A stretch of 64,000 nucleotides of DNA from Bruticola sp004554425 (GCA_958366945.1 CATXCY010000010.1:8504-72503); one strand, 5' to 3'. Positions 26,640 through 36,260 are shown, counted from the first letter of the stretch. The notes: a model not told the origin generated them from the sequence alone. A program made the numbers and translations.

Positions 26640-27773
26640 ATGGGTGTTTTATCTACTGCTTCTACTATAGCTATGATGACGGCTAACGATTACAAGAATG
26701 CTCAAGCCATCTATGCTAATATGCAACAACAGGCTACGCTTGCCCAGAATGGTGGTATGGGAGTTCTTACCCAGCAAGCTCTTAAGGCTGCCTCCGCGCA
26801 GAATATGGAATTGCTTAATCAGCAAGCCGCGCAAGCCGCTAAAGCTTCCTCTGGCTCTTCTTCTATCGATTCTATATCATCTTCTTTTAGTGACCAGATT
26901 CAGCAACTGACCTCTTCCAATCTTTCTGTCACTGATCAGATTAGCCAGATTACTTCCGCTTCTGGTATGTCTGCTTCTTCTGCTGCTGGTTTTTCTACTT
27001 CTACAGATTTTACTCAGGCTATTATTGATAGCATTTCTTCTGCTAGCAAGTCTTCTTCCAGCTCCAGCACCAATAGCGACGTAATGACTAGCGCTACCAA
27101 TATGCTGAAGACTTACTTCAAACAGTTCTGCCCTGGCATGAGCGATGAGCAAATTTCTGCTATTTGCAAATTTGCCGCCTCTCAGTATGGTGACCTGGCT
27201 AAGGCCATGGATATGAGTTCCTTAACTTCTAGCGTTATGGGCTCTTCTTCTACCGGCAGTGCCAGCAGCTCTGGAAGTGCTAGCAGTGTAGGTAACAATG
27301 GCAACTACGGCGCCAATAAGGGCGTAAGCGGTTTGCTTTCCGATGCTGGCGCTATGGTTGGTATGACTGAGCAGTCTAATGCTGCTTCTATTAACAAAAT
27401 CACCAAAAAGAGTGGTATCAATTGCCAGACTACCCCTTGGTGCGCTGCTTGGGCAATGAATATGCTCAAAGACCATGGTGTGTTGGATACTTCTTCTTGC
27501 TCCAACGTCAACTATTGTCCCACTATCGTAAACTGGGCCAAAAAAGAAAATATTTGGGCTGGTCGCGGTTCTTACACTCCTCAAGCTGGTGACGCGATCC
27601 TCTTCGACTGGCAGGGTGATGGTACTTCCGATCACATTGGTATCGTAGAAAAAGTCGCCAACGGTAAGGTTTATACCATTGAAGGTAACTCTTCTGACTC
27701 CGTGGCCAGAAGAAGCTACAGCTTGAGCAGTAGCAAAGTTATGGGCTATATCAACTGCGCCGCTCAAAAATAA
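26640..27773 (+). CDS. CHAP-like cysteine peptidase/amidase with Ser-rich linkers
   Basis: The ATG at 26640 has GAGAGGT upstream; an earlier TTG-type frame is rejected. Residues 1-60 are Ala/Gln-rich and helical with no classical signal peptide; 65-150 and 205-225 are Ser-rich linkers. Residues 154-204 form a module shared with the gene at 27953. Residues about 230-377 read as a CHAP-type domain: PWCAAWAMNM with Cys268, GDAILFDWQGDG, then SDHIGIVE with His332 and IEGNSS. Enzymes of this fold cut peptidoglycan peptides or amides. If it acts on wall it must leave the cell by a non-Sec route; no immunity gene was recognised. Confidence 0.75.
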   Translation: MGVLSTASTIAMMTANDYKNAQAIYANMQQQATLAQNGGMGVLTQQALKAASAQNMELLNQQAAQAAKASSGSSSIDSISSSFSDQIQQLTSSNLSVTDQISQITSASGMSASSAAGFSTSTDFTQAIIDSISSASKSSSSSSTNSDVMTSATNMLKTYFKQFCPGMSDEQISAICKFAASQYGDLAKAMDMSSLTSSVMGSSSTGSASSSGSASSVGNNGNYGANKGVSGLLSDAGAMVGMTEQSNAASINKITKKSGINCQTTPWCAAWAMNMLKDHGVLDTSSCSNVNYCPTIVNWAKKENIWAGRGSYTPQAGDAILFDWQGDGTSDHIGIVEKVANGKVYTIEGNSSDSVARRSYSLSSSKVMGYINCAAQK

Positions 27774-27803
27774 GTAAATAGCACTATATAGCTTTGCAAT
27801 AAC

Positions 27804-27846
27804 AACTCCCTCCGAGTATAAATTTAGCTCGGGGGGAGTTTTCTTT
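27804..27846 (+). terminator. Rho-independent terminator between the two peptidase-like genes
   Basis: 13-base arms 27804-27816 and 27828-27840 with one G-U pair, then TTCTTTT. Confidence 0.85.
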
Positions 27847-27952
27847 TGACTAAGATTAGATGCAAATAAAGAAATAATAAAGAAAAGTCTAGACGCCTTG
27901 GCAAGCTGTCGTTATACATAAGAAACTACTTTTTAGGTTTGGAAGGTGCGTT

Positions 27953-28897
27953 ATGTCTTTGCCATCTATCACCATGAATTTCTTGGCTGCGCAAGGTGTT
28001 GCGGGATTGCCAACCAGTTCCAATAGTGCAAGCACTGGCGTTAATAGTACTGCTGTTTCTGCTCTTGATAGCGCTTCTCTTAGTTCTTTAGCTACAGCAG
28101 GAACTGATGGATTGGCCAACCTTGGCTCTTTGTCTGATTACTTGTCTGGTCAGGCCTCTGGAAGTTCTGGCAGCAGTGCCTCTTTGGGACTTTCTGGCAG
28201 TGCCGATTTTGCTTCCATGGTTGGTGAAATTGCCAAGCAATATAAGGGCAGCAGTTCTTCTTCTGCCAACAATCAGGTAATGTCCACTGCTGCCAATATG
28301 TTAAAAACATATTTTAAGCAATTTTGTCCTGGTATGAGTGACGACCAGATTACCGCTATTTGTAATATGGCCTCTGCACAATACGGCGATTTAGCTAAAG
28401 CTATGGATATGAGTTCTTTAACTTCCAGTGTTATGGGCTCTTCTTCTGCTGCTTCTGGAGCTACTGGCGCTTCTTCTAGTGCTGGTTCTTCCGCAGTTTC
28501 AAAAGTAAGTGCCAAAGACGTTAAGGGTACCGCTTGGGGCAAGGCTTTAGCTGCTGACGCAGAGTCTCATGCCACAGGTAGCGGCGGCTGGTGCTTCAAA
28601 TATGTGCGCCAAGCTTTAGAGCGCCATGGAGTTACTGGAGTTGGTGGCGCCAGTGCTTATATGGCTGCCGATCAATTAGCCCGCAATAGTAACTTCAAAG
28701 AAATTAGTGTTTCAGAATCAGATCTTCGCAATTTGCCTGCAGGTTATGTTGTCGTTTGGAATAGAGGTAACGGTGCTAGTAGGCAGCATGGCCATATTTG
28801 CATCTCTTTAGGCGATGGTAGAGAAGCTTCTGACGTTATTCGCAAAATGACTCAAGGATATGGCACTTCCTTTAGAGTTTTTCAGCCTGTAAAATAA
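27953..28897 (+). CDS. Second cysteine peptidase-like protein with the shared module
   Basis: A GGAAGG site precedes the ATG. Residues 1-100 are Ser/Ala/Gly-rich with no signal peptide. Residues 115-165 repeat the module of the upstream gene (NMLKTYFKQFCPGMSD to SSVMGSSS) almost unchanged. After a Ser-rich linker, residues about 195-314 look NlpC/CHAP-like: GGWCFKYVRQAL with Cys214, then QHGHICISLG with His281. The catalytic part differs from the first protein, so the pair shares a targeting-like module and linker with different enzyme heads. Each gene has its own terminator and so probably its own control. Confidence 0.7.
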   Translation: MSLPSITMNFLAAQGVAGLPTSSNSASTGVNSTAVSALDSASLSSLATAGTDGLANLGSLSDYLSGQASGSSGSSASLGLSGSADFASMVGEIAKQYKGSSSSSANNQVMSTAANMLKTYFKQFCPGMSDDQITAICNMASAQYGDLAKAMDMSSLTSSVMGSSSAASGATGASSSAGSSAVSKVSAKDVKGTAWGKALAADAESHATGSGGWCFKYVRQALERHGVTGVGGASAYMAADQLARNSNFKEISVSESDLRNLPAGYVVVWNRGNGASRQHGHICISLGDGREASDVIRKMTQGYGTSFRVFQPVK

Positions 28898-28911
28898 GTT
28901 GCTATTAAAAT

Positions 28912-28959
28912 AAAAAATAACGTTCTGTCTATATTTCATTTGCAGAACGTTATTTTTTT
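28912..28959 (+). terminator. Rho-independent terminator, usable on both strands
   Basis: A 16-base stem 28912-28927 with 28943-28958, A-rich left and T-rich right. It lies between the + strand peptidase-like gene and the convergent heparinase-like gene. Confidence 0.88.
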
Positions 28960-29003
28960 GCTCACTTATAAAAATAATTGTTTGTTATTTTCTATACAAC
29001 CAA

Positions 29004-31262
29004 CTAATCAAACATTTTATCTAATTCGGCTTTTTTAAAGCGTTGAGGCTCGTGACCAGTCCAGTCGATCACAAAATAAATCTTTTCTGGTTGTTGTATT
29101 TTGCTGAAAAAACGTATTTGATCTGTAGGTAGCATTTTATAATTGTAATACCAGCCAGTGGGAGAGGGTTTGGAAATTCCTTTGGCATGAAGATGGCGAG
29201 CACCTTTAGGGAAGAAGGGCATAACTCGTGCAGCCAATTTCTCGCCTAAAACTTTGCACCCCATATCGCCGCGCATTATTAAGCGGAGGTGGGGAGCGAA
29301 GAGTAAGCTGCTTTCAAAGCCTACCGTCTGCCCTTGAAAATCGCCTTCTACGGTATCGCGAATTATCAATCTTTGTTCTGTAGGCTTAAAAAGAAGCTCA
29401 CGTCTTAAACTTAAAACTAAACCGTTAGTTAGATGAGCTTGACGCCTTGTCCACAAGAGTACATCCGCTCCTCCTTTTCTTTCCCTATACAAAGGAGAGC
29501 AAAAAACGTAACCCTCTTTATGTATCTCAGTTATATTGTCAGGAAAATCTATGCGTTCGGAAGCGTTCAAATCTCCCAAATAGGCCACTTTAAAAGGCGA
29601 AACTTCCTCGGCAAGTGTGGGAGCGGAATGGGAAAAAAAGCTATTTAAATAAGGATAAGCGCTGCTAGAAATAGTGGAAAAACCAGCATCTATAAGGAAT
29701 GGCTCATTTTCTATAGTTAAAAATATTGATAAGAAATCACAATGTGGCTGGGGCACAGCTTGGTGTAAATTGGGAGCTTTATAAAAACCTTTAGTTAGAT
29801 CGGCAGTTGGACAACCTTTTATAATGGCCTGAGAACTGTTGGCTCCCCAATGATCACGCACACTGCCTATACCATTGGCAACGAAATAAAAACTTGTCTC
29901 TTCAGGAAAATAATCTCCTCGACCAGCACCAAATTTGGCGGTGAGCTCTGGAGTAGGAGCTACCCACCAAGACACTTCCGCAGGCATACGCTCTATGCCA
30001 CATAAGAATTCGTCATGGTCGAAAACTATGGCACCCAGACATAATAAAGTCTGAATATACTCGGATATAGAGGATTGCCTTCCCATAAATCCTGGAGCAC
30101 AAAATGTGCCTATATGAGGAGCTACTTTATTGGTGCCGTTAATAGCTTGCAAAGCTTCAAGAGAAATGCGCAGCGCTTCTGATAAATATTGCGGAGTTTG
30201 GGTATGATTGCTTACATGCTGCAATACAGGCAATAGCATCCATTCTAAAGCCGCACAATGAGCGCATAAAGATCCACTTAAATGTAACCCGCTACTTCCA
30301 AACTCACGTTCAATAAGGTCTAAAAGCTTAGACTCTGCAACTGAACGCCACCGCTTAGATAATTTTAATTCAGGAAAATTGCTTGCGAATACATAGAGAC
30401 AGGCTGCAGCAGGGAACGATAAAACTGTATCGTAGCGAAGGTGCCAAGCCAAAGCTGCTCCGTGTACGATCATCGTTTCCATTATTTTCGCGAAAATACG
30501 GGGCGTAAAAGCAGAGCTGTGTAAACACATATCAACGGCAATCATCCAGTTCATCAGCCTGATGGCTACCGTATCAAAATTTAGCCAGTTTACACCTATC
30601 CAAAGAGGATTGCTGGCTCCCCATTCAGTCGCTTGAATGAGAATCTCGGAAGCGTATTTGTCCTGTTTGCTAAGCCAATAAGAGCGGGCCAAAGTGAGAA
30701 AATGATAATGCTCATTTAGCTCCCAGGTACGATCCAAAGAAGGATACTTGGCTAAGGGAGATTCGCTCAGATTGGCTTTATTATCCGGAGATAAAACTTT
30801 TCTCAGCTCTTTAACGGCAGTTCTAGGCCAGCTTCTAGAGCAAAAATCGGAAAACCAATCAATGTTGCCAGTGAAAGTTTCTTGTTGGTTGGAAAGATAA
30901 GAAGAAAAAGTATGCCTCATCGCTTGCTGCGTCGAGTCACTGAGCTCTTTGACAGCTGAAGGAGAGGATTTAAACGCATTTGCAACTTCCTTGGTGTCTG
31001 AATGTCGCAAAAATAGCGTAGGGCGACTGCGGTCGCGGAAGTGATTGAAGAGCGCTTCCGCGGCCTTATCAGGTTGATCGTGCAAAGAATAATTTTTTGC
31101 TTCCTCGATTCCAGGTGCTCCAGAGAATTGCCCAAACAAATATTTGTCTTGCAAATCGTAAGTAGAACAACTGTCGTAAGCCAAATCGACCTGAGCCTCC
31201 AAGCTAAATGGCATGGAAGAAGTGATTATATTCTTACGTAACCAAGGAAACATATTATCCAA
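29004..31262 (-). CDS. Heparinase II/III-like polysaccharide lyase family protein
   Basis: 752 residues. The alpha/alpha-toroid part contains WELNEHYHFLTLARSYWL and GVNWLNFDTVAIRLMNW at about 180-250. The C-terminal beta-sandwich starts near 500 with PHCDFLSIFLTIENEPFLIDAG, matching the Heparinase_II_III family. The usual R-HNT motif after it reads here as FSHSAPT, so activity may differ. A TTG start at 31262 is supported by AGGAG nine bases before. No signal peptide. In Gram-negatives this family sits in surface-polysaccharide clusters, and here it follows a sugar aminotransferase by 12 bases, which fits. No glycosyltransferase is nearby. Confidence 0.8.
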   Translation of the reverse strand: MDNMFPWLRKNIITSSMPFSLEAQVDLAYDSCSTYDLQDKYLFGQFSGAPGIEEAKNYSLHDQPDKAAEALFNHFRDRSRPTLFLRHSDTKEVANAFKSSPSAVKELSDSTQQAMRHTFSSYLSNQQETFTGNIDWFSDFCSRSWPRTAVKELRKVLSPDNKANLSESPLAKYPSLDRTWELNEHYHFLTLARSYWLSKQDKYASEILIQATEWGASNPLWIGVNWLNFDTVAIRLMNWMIAVDMCLHSSAFTPRIFAKIMETMIVHGAALAWHLRYDTVLSFPAAACLYVFASNFPELKLSKRWRSVAESKLLDLIEREFGSSGLHLSGSLCAHCAALEWMLLPVLQHVSNHTQTPQYLSEALRISLEALQAINGTNKVAPHIGTFCAPGFMGRQSSISEYIQTLLCLGAIVFDHDEFLCGIERMPAEVSWWVAPTPELTAKFGAGRGDYFPEETSFYFVANGIGSVRDHWGANSSQAIIKGCPTADLTKGFYKAPNLHQAVPQPHCDFLSIFLTIENEPFLIDAGFSTISSSAYPYLNSFFSHSAPTLAEEVSPFKVAYLGDLNASERIDFPDNITEIHKEGYVFCSPLYRERKGGADVLLWTRRQAHLTNGLVLSLRRELLFKPTEQRLIIRDTVEGDFQGQTVGFESSLLFAPHLRLIMRGDMGCKVLGEKLAARVMPFFPKGARHLHAKGISKPSPTGWYYNYKMLPTDQIRFFSKIQQPEKIYFVIDWTGHEPQRFKKAELDKMFD

Positions 31263-31274
31263 GCCGCAGATCTC

Positions 31275-32375
31275 CTAATGACGAGGGAAATTCTTAATTG
31301 TAGATACTACAGTGGCAATTTGCTCGTCGCTAAGTTCGGGGAACATAGGCAAGGACATGACTTCTTTTTGCACTTGCTCGCAAATTGGCAAAGAGCCTTC
31401 CTTCATGCCGCTGGATGCAAAAGTTTTTTGCAAGTGAAGGCATACTGGGTAGTAAATGGCCGGACCAACACCGTTTTCACGCATATAATCGAAAAGCTCG
31501 TCACGATGAGGAGTGCGAATAGTGTACTGGTGGAAGACGTGATGGAAACCTTCGCGCTCAAGAGGAGTGATCACTCCGCTGTCTTTCAGAGCTTCTGTGT
31601 ATTTTTGAGCTACAGAGCGACGCTTTTTATTCCACTCATCGACATGTTTGAGCTTGACGCGCAAAGCGGCAGCCTGAATTTCGTCTAAACGACTATTGGT
31701 GCCTAAAATTTCGTGATAGTATCTGACCTTACTGCCGTGACCGCGCAGCATTTGCACTTTTTCAAAGTACTCGTCGCTATTGGTTAAAACCATACCGCCG
31801 TCGCCAATACCGCCTAAGTTTTTGCTGGGGAAGAACGAGAAACAGCTGAGATCGCCGAATCCTCCGACTTTTTTGCCATCTACGCAAGCTCCGGTAGCTT
31901 GAGCGCAGTCTTCAATTAAAGCTAAATTGTGCTCTTGGCAAATAGCCTTAATGGCTTTGACATCGGCAGCGTGTCCGTAAAGGTGGACGCAAATTACAGC
32001 TTTGGTATGTGGAGTGATAGCTTTCTTTAAGCTTTCCGGATCTAAAGTAAAAGTGCGAGGGTCAATATCGGCAAATACAACTTTGGAACCAGCCAAAGCT
32101 ACAGCGCCGGCGGAAGCTACAAAAGTGAAGGAAGGGACGATAACTTCATCGTCGGCTTTAAGATCTAGGGCTCTCACTGCCAATTGCAGAGCATCAGTGC
32201 CGTTCCCTACGCCTATACCGTGTTTAACTCCGTTCCAAGCCGCAAACTCTTCTTCGAAAGCTTTTACTTCGGGGCCTAAAACATATGCAGTAGAGCGCAG
32301 AACTTTCAGTACGGCTGCTTCCAATTCATCTTGGATTTGAGAGTACTGAGTGCGAAGCTCTAAAATAGGGATCAT
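31275..32375 (-). CDS. DegT/DnrJ/EryC1-family sugar aminotransferase
   Basis: 366 residues. PLP-binding Lys in SFFPSKNLGGIGDGG at about residue 185; EDCAQATGA and N-GTDALQLAVRAL are typical of the family. Closest in flavour to the WbpE/WlbC group that aminates 3-keto or 4-keto nucleotide sugars with glutamate. AAGGAGA before the ATG. It heads an operon with the heparinase-like gene. The sugar substrate is not readable from sequence. Confidence 0.9.
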   Translation of the reverse strand: MIPILELRTQYSQIQDELEAAVLKVLRSTAYVLGPEVKAFEEEFAAWNGVKHGIGVGNGTDALQLAVRALDLKADDEVIVPSFTFVASAGAVALAGSKVVFADIDPRTFTLDPESLKKAITPHTKAVICVHLYGHAADVKAIKAICQEHNLALIEDCAQATGACVDGKKVGGFGDLSCFSFFPSKNLGGIGDGGMVLTNSDEYFEKVQMLRGHGSKVRYYHEILGTNSRLDEIQAAALRVKLKHVDEWNKKRRSVAQKYTEALKDSGVITPLEREGFHHVFHQYTIRTPHRDELFDYMRENGVGPAIYYPVCLHLQKTFASSGMKEGSLPICEQVQKEVMSLPMFPELSDEQIATVVSTIKNFPRH

Positions 32376-32727
32376 AAATATGTCTCCTTCTATCCGTTCA
32401 TCAGGAGCGGAACCGCTTTGATGGCAGAAAATTTCTCAGACTGAGTAAAATTTTCCGTCGGCAAAATATAGGTGATAAAAAATATCCAATCGGATTTTTG
32501 GCGTAGTATTGAAAATGCTTGTCTAAATGCCAAAACAGCGAGGGACGTACCGCTGCTCCAAAAACTGGAAGCACGGTTCGGCCAAATTGTTTCAGCGGAA
32601 GTATAGCACTCCAAAGACCTTACAAGCCACCTATTTTCCAAGCATAAGGGGCAAGCCCTGCCAAAACAGGTGATTTTTTTGTAACGAGGTCAAGTGAAGC
32701 GGCCGAAACTACGTCAAAAGTATGTTA
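32376..32727 (-). other. Gene-free interval upstream of the aminotransferase
   Basis: 352 bases with nothing supported. A reverse frame at 32390-32641 (83 codons) has no ribosome site and no recognisable protein features. The DegT promoter must lie here but I see no convincing boxes. Confidence 0.4.
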
Positions 32728-34536
32728 TTAACCTTTGCTGCGTACTTCAAACTCTAAGCGCCATTTAGGAATGGAGTCTTGGCAACACCAAACTTCTAAG
32801 GTACCTACTTCGGTTACATAAGTTTCTAAAGTAACTGGTACTACTTTACCAATTTCTCCCGCTTCAGCCGGTAAAGTAATTTGCAACGAAGGCAATTCTT
32901 CTATATCGTCTTCCCAATCGTCGATTAAGTCACCAATTTTATCTTGCTGTCGACAAGTGGAAGCTAAAAATCTAAATTCAGCCAGTTCGCCTATGACCAG
33001 GCCGAAACTGCGATTAGGTAGACGCTCGCGTGAGTCTTCTTCCATGCCGAAAGGAGCGACGCATAAAGCTTTAATGGGAGGAACAAGACCAGGAACAGCT
33101 GGCATGGAAGTTTCGATACCAACATAATAAGAGCGATTGGTACCGGCTTTAATTCTTATTCCAGAACCTTGACTAGCCAAACCGCTGCGCACGGCTCCGC
33201 GAGCTACGGCCAAGTCGTAGTCCGCTCCTACTAATTCTTTGGCGGGAGGAGCTCCCACAGATTCTAACCAAGAGTTTACCGTTTCCAATAAACGACGGCG
33301 CAAGATGGGAGCTTTCAGCACGCCTCCGTTAAAGAGAATTGCTGTAGGAGCAAAAATGGGAGCGGAGCCATCTTCTGGTTTATTGGCTGCCAAAAATCTG
33401 GCCAAATGTTTGGTGATAGCCGGATTCGATTCAAAAGGCAAGCCCAATTCGCGCAAACCACTTTGACGAGACCGTTCAGCTTGTTCATCAAGGGAACATT
33501 TAGGGAAGAATCCGTCTACAATTAGTTGCTCGGTAACTTGGCGGCTTAAGGAGTCGGCAATGGAAGAAGCTATTAAGCTGCTGCCGCGTCCAGGAATGGT
33601 GACGCTCCACTCTTCCTCGGCGTATTCTTGTAACAGTTGCTCTTTGGCTGTGCGGCAAGCATGGGTGAGGACTTGCATTTGCCAAGCGTCAAGCTTAATT
33701 TTACGCTCTGATTTTAGCTTTTGCTGCATATACACAGCCAAAGTCAGATCCATGTTGTCTCCGCCAAGTAAGAGATGATCTCCTACAGCTGAGCGCTCTA
33801 AGCATAAGCTGCCGCCTTGGTCGGCTACAGTAATAAGGCTAAAGTCGGTAGTTCCTCCACCTATATCACATACTAAAATTTTGTCTCCGACTGCTACTTG
33901 AGAGCGCCAATCTTCTTCAGTGTTAACCAACCAAGCATAAAAAGCGGCTTGAGGCTCTTCTAAGAGGGTTAAATTTTTGATGCCAGCTTTTTGAGCTGCT
34001 TGAACGGTTAGTTCTCTAGCTATCGTATCAAAGGAAGCAGGTACAGTTAAAACGACTTGCTGATCTTCTAAGGGCTGATCGGGGTGTTCAAAATTCCAAG
34101 CTGAACGTAAATGCTCCAAATAACGAGCCGAAGCGTCAATGGGGGAGATATGCTCCACTTCTTCGGGAGCGTTCCAAGGCAAAATAGGAGCACTGCGATC
34201 TATTTGCTCACTAGAAAGCCAAGACTTGGCTGAAGAAACAACTCTGTGGGGAACTTTAGCGCCTTGCTCACGGGCCATATATCCGACTATGTCTTTGGCC
34301 TCTTTATCCCAAGGCAATTCGATACTATGGGCTGGCAATTCGTGGGAGCCGGGGAAGTAAAGAAATGAAGGCAGAGTCTTGCGTGGCTCTACTGTAGCCG
34401 GATAGGTAAGCTGAGGAACAGCAAAATGATTTATAGGAGGAGTCTCTTTAGCTGCCTTCGCTTGTGCTGAAATGGATTCCGGATCAGACCAAGCTAAAGC
34501 GCAATTTGTTGTTCCCAAGTCTATACCTATAATCAT
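32728..34536 (-). CDS. Hsp70-family protein
   Basis: 602 residues. Actin-type ATPase motifs: IGIDLGTTNCALAW at the N-terminus, ILVCDIGGGTTDFSLI near 225, a LTVPASFD block, and FNGGVLKAPILRRRL near 400. Unlike DnaK the substrate-binding part is short, and the last 170 residues are diverged and acidic, so it is an Hsp70 homologue of the kind coupled to DUF2760 rather than the main chaperone. The ATG at 34536 with GGGAG ten bases upstream is preferred to a TTG at 34542. The DUF2760 gene lies 48 bases upstream in the same direction. Confidence 0.88.
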   Translation of the reverse strand: MIIGIDLGTTNCALAWSDPESISAQAKAAKETPPINHFAVPQLTYPATVEPRKTLPSFLYFPGSHELPAHSIELPWDKEAKDIVGYMAREQGAKVPHRVVSSAKSWLSSEQIDRSAPILPWNAPEEVEHISPIDASARYLEHLRSAWNFEHPDQPLEDQQVVLTVPASFDTIARELTVQAAQKAGIKNLTLLEEPQAAFYAWLVNTEEDWRSQVAVGDKILVCDIGGGTTDFSLITVADQGGSLCLERSAVGDHLLLGGDNMDLTLAVYMQQKLKSERKIKLDAWQMQVLTHACRTAKEQLLQEYAEEEWSVTIPGRGSSLIASSIADSLSRQVTEQLIVDGFFPKCSLDEQAERSRQSGLRELGLPFESNPAITKHLARFLAANKPEDGSAPIFAPTAILFNGGVLKAPILRRRLLETVNSWLESVGAPPAKELVGADYDLAVARGAVRSGLASQGSGIRIKAGTNRSYYVGIETSMPAVPGLVPPIKALCVAPFGMEEDSRERLPNRSFGLVIGELAEFRFLASTCRQQDKIGDLIDDWEDDIEELPSLQITLPAEAGEIGKVVPVTLETYVTEVGTLEVWCCQDSIPKWRLEFEVRSKG

Positions 34537-34583
34537 ATGCAAACGTCTCCCAGAATAGTTTATAAAAGTCCCAATTTACCAGG

Positions 34584-35090
34584 CTATAACTCTACTTCAG
34601 CCGGACAAATAACGTCTGAATCTTCGTCCTGAGCGCTTTGGGGCAAATTGGCTTTTTGTAAGCGCCAGCCTTTGTGACGCAAGATCCCTTTGAAGGGCGG
34701 ATCGCCTTCTACTTTGCCTACCAAACGAATTGCGCCTGGATCGAAGCCGTCTTCTACAGTAATTTCTATACCTTCTTCTTCGGTACGGATAGGCTCCAGA
34801 ATCAAATACTCTTGGACAGCTTTGCGGCAGCCTTTATAAACAGTAGATTTTACTACAGCTCCGACTTGAGCGTCAGGGACATTCTCTAAATCTTCTTGCA
34901 AAAAGTCTATAAGCCGTCCTTCTCTCTGAAGCAAAGCTAAAACTCCTACCGCACCGGGATAAAGCGAAGGTACTCCGGACGGAGTTTCTTGAACAACTTC
35001 GCGATCTGCCAGCAGAAGAGCCAACTTTTCGGCAAATTCTTTATTAAACAAAGCTTTGAAAAAAGCTTTAAAAGCTGTGATTATACGCAT
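34584..35090 (-). CDS. DUF2760 protein
   Basis: 168 residues. Matches my memory of DUF2760: an N-terminal FKAFFKALFNKEFAEKL helix, ALALLQREGRLIDFLQEDL-type block, and C-terminal GKVEGDPPFKGILRHKGWR. These proteins are usually encoded next to Hsp70-like genes, as here. Role unknown; perhaps a substrate adaptor for the chaperone-like partner. Often a second Hsp70 (DUF3731) gene is present; none is seen here. Confidence 0.8.
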   Translation of the reverse strand: MRIITAFKAFFKALFNKEFAEKLALLLADREVVQETPSGVPSLYPGAVGVLALLQREGRLIDFLQEDLENVPDAQVGAVVKSTVYKGCRKAVQEYLILEPIRTEEEGIEITVEDGFDPGAIRLVGKVEGDPPFKGILRHKGWRLQKANLPQSAQDEDSDVICPAEVEL

Positions 35091-35218
35091 GATCTAAATT
35101 TTTGCCAAATTGGTGTCGACTCCTTGCCTTTATGTAATGTGGTAACAGCCGACGCTTCTTGACCGAAGTAAAACCTCTCTAACTGTAGATTCTTTTATCA
35201 GTGCATTGACACTATTGG

Positions 35219-36169
35219 TTAGCTGGCGCAGGCACGTTGCAATCTGTCTCTAACTGCGGCCCAACTTTCTTCATTTTGTGGTGGTTGTTCTATAAGAATG
35301 GATTGCGGCCGCAAGCTGTCCGCATACCTAAGCATACTATAAATAGATTGAGCGTATGCTTGAGGATCGTTTGGCAAACTGAGGCAGCGTACTTGTTGAG
35401 CATCAGGTATTGTCAACTTGTGCATAGCTAAAACTACCAATGGTGATGGATTGCATTTTATAAGCTCAGATAACTCGGCGCCAGATACCATTCGTGCTGG
35501 AGTGTTGGGAGCGTAATGCTTCTTCAAGGTGCCTGGAGCTTTGCTGCCTTGGCCGCAAGCAATGGGAAAACCAGCAATTTCGCTAATTACTGAAGCACTA
35601 AGCATACCTGGACGGACAATGACTGGTTTATCCTTGGAAAAATCGACAATGGTAGATTCTACACCTACGGCACAAGGGCCGCCGTCCAGTATGTATTTAA
35701 GCTGATCGCCAAATTCTTCGCGTACGTGTTCAGCGCTGGTAGGGCTGATATGACCGAAGCGATTGGCTGAAGGGCCGATAATACCACGCCCGAACACGGA
35801 AATAAGCTCTCTGGTTAAGGGATGAGCTGGAATCCTTATTCCTACGCTATCTTGGCCACCGGTTACTTGTGGCAATACTTCAGGGCGTTTGGGCAAAATA
35901 AGGGTCATGGGGCCTGGCCAAAAATGTTCAGCTAATTTGCGGGCTGCTTCTGGCACCTCTCTAGCCCAAAGCTCCAATTTGTCTAAACTATCTAAGTGGA
36001 CAATAGAAGGATGATCGGCTGGTCTACCTTTTAGGGCGTACACTTTGCGGATAGCTTCTATATTGGATGCATCTGCTCCTAAACCGTATACTGTTTCCGT
36101 AGGAAAAGCGACCATACCGCCTTGGGCCAACTCTTGAGCCGCTTGTTTTATAAGTTCGTTGTCAAACAT
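35219..36169 (-). CDS. tsaC: L-threonylcarbamoyladenylate synthase (Sua5/TsaC family)
   Basis: 316 residues. YrdC domain about 1-200 with PTETVYGLGADA, KGRPADHPSIVHL, GPMTLILPKR and SVGIRIPAHPLT, then a C-terminal Sua5 domain from about 215 (KAPGTLKKHYAP). Long Sua5 form rather than the short TsaC. It makes threonylcarbamoyl-AMP for the t6A modification at tRNA position 37. Essential in most bacteria. Its downstream partners (TsaB, D, E) are outside the window. Confidence 0.93.
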   Translation of the reverse strand: MFDNELIKQAAQELAQGGMVAFPTETVYGLGADASNIEAIRKVYALKGRPADHPSIVHLDSLDKLELWAREVPEAARKLAEHFWPGPMTLILPKRPEVLPQVTGGQDSVGIRIPAHPLTRELISVFGRGIIGPSANRFGHISPTSAEHVREEFGDQLKYILDGGPCAVGVESTIVDFSKDKPVIVRPGMLSASVISEIAGFPIACGQGSKAPGTLKKHYAPNTPARMVSGAELSELIKCNPSPLVVLAMHKLTIPDAQQVRCLSLPNDPQAYAQSIYSMLRYADSLRPQSILIEQPPQNEESWAAVRDRLQRACAS

Positions 36170-36223
36170 ATTTACGACTTTCTTTATTAAGGTGAAATCT
36201 TAAGGTTGCGGCGCTACTTCGCA

Positions 36224-36260
36224 CAAAAAGAAAACCGTCCCCCCGCATGAAGGGACGGTT
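36224..36260 (-). terminator. Rho-independent terminator (minus strand) after the zinc-ribbon gene
   Basis: AACCGTCCC/GGGACGGTT stem (36233-36241 and 36252-36260); on the minus strand it is followed by TTCTTTTT. It separates the zinc-ribbon gene from Sua5. Confidence 0.85.

Noticed and set aside
32390..32641. 83-codon reverse frame
   Set aside because: No ribosome site, no family, odd composition; probably chance.
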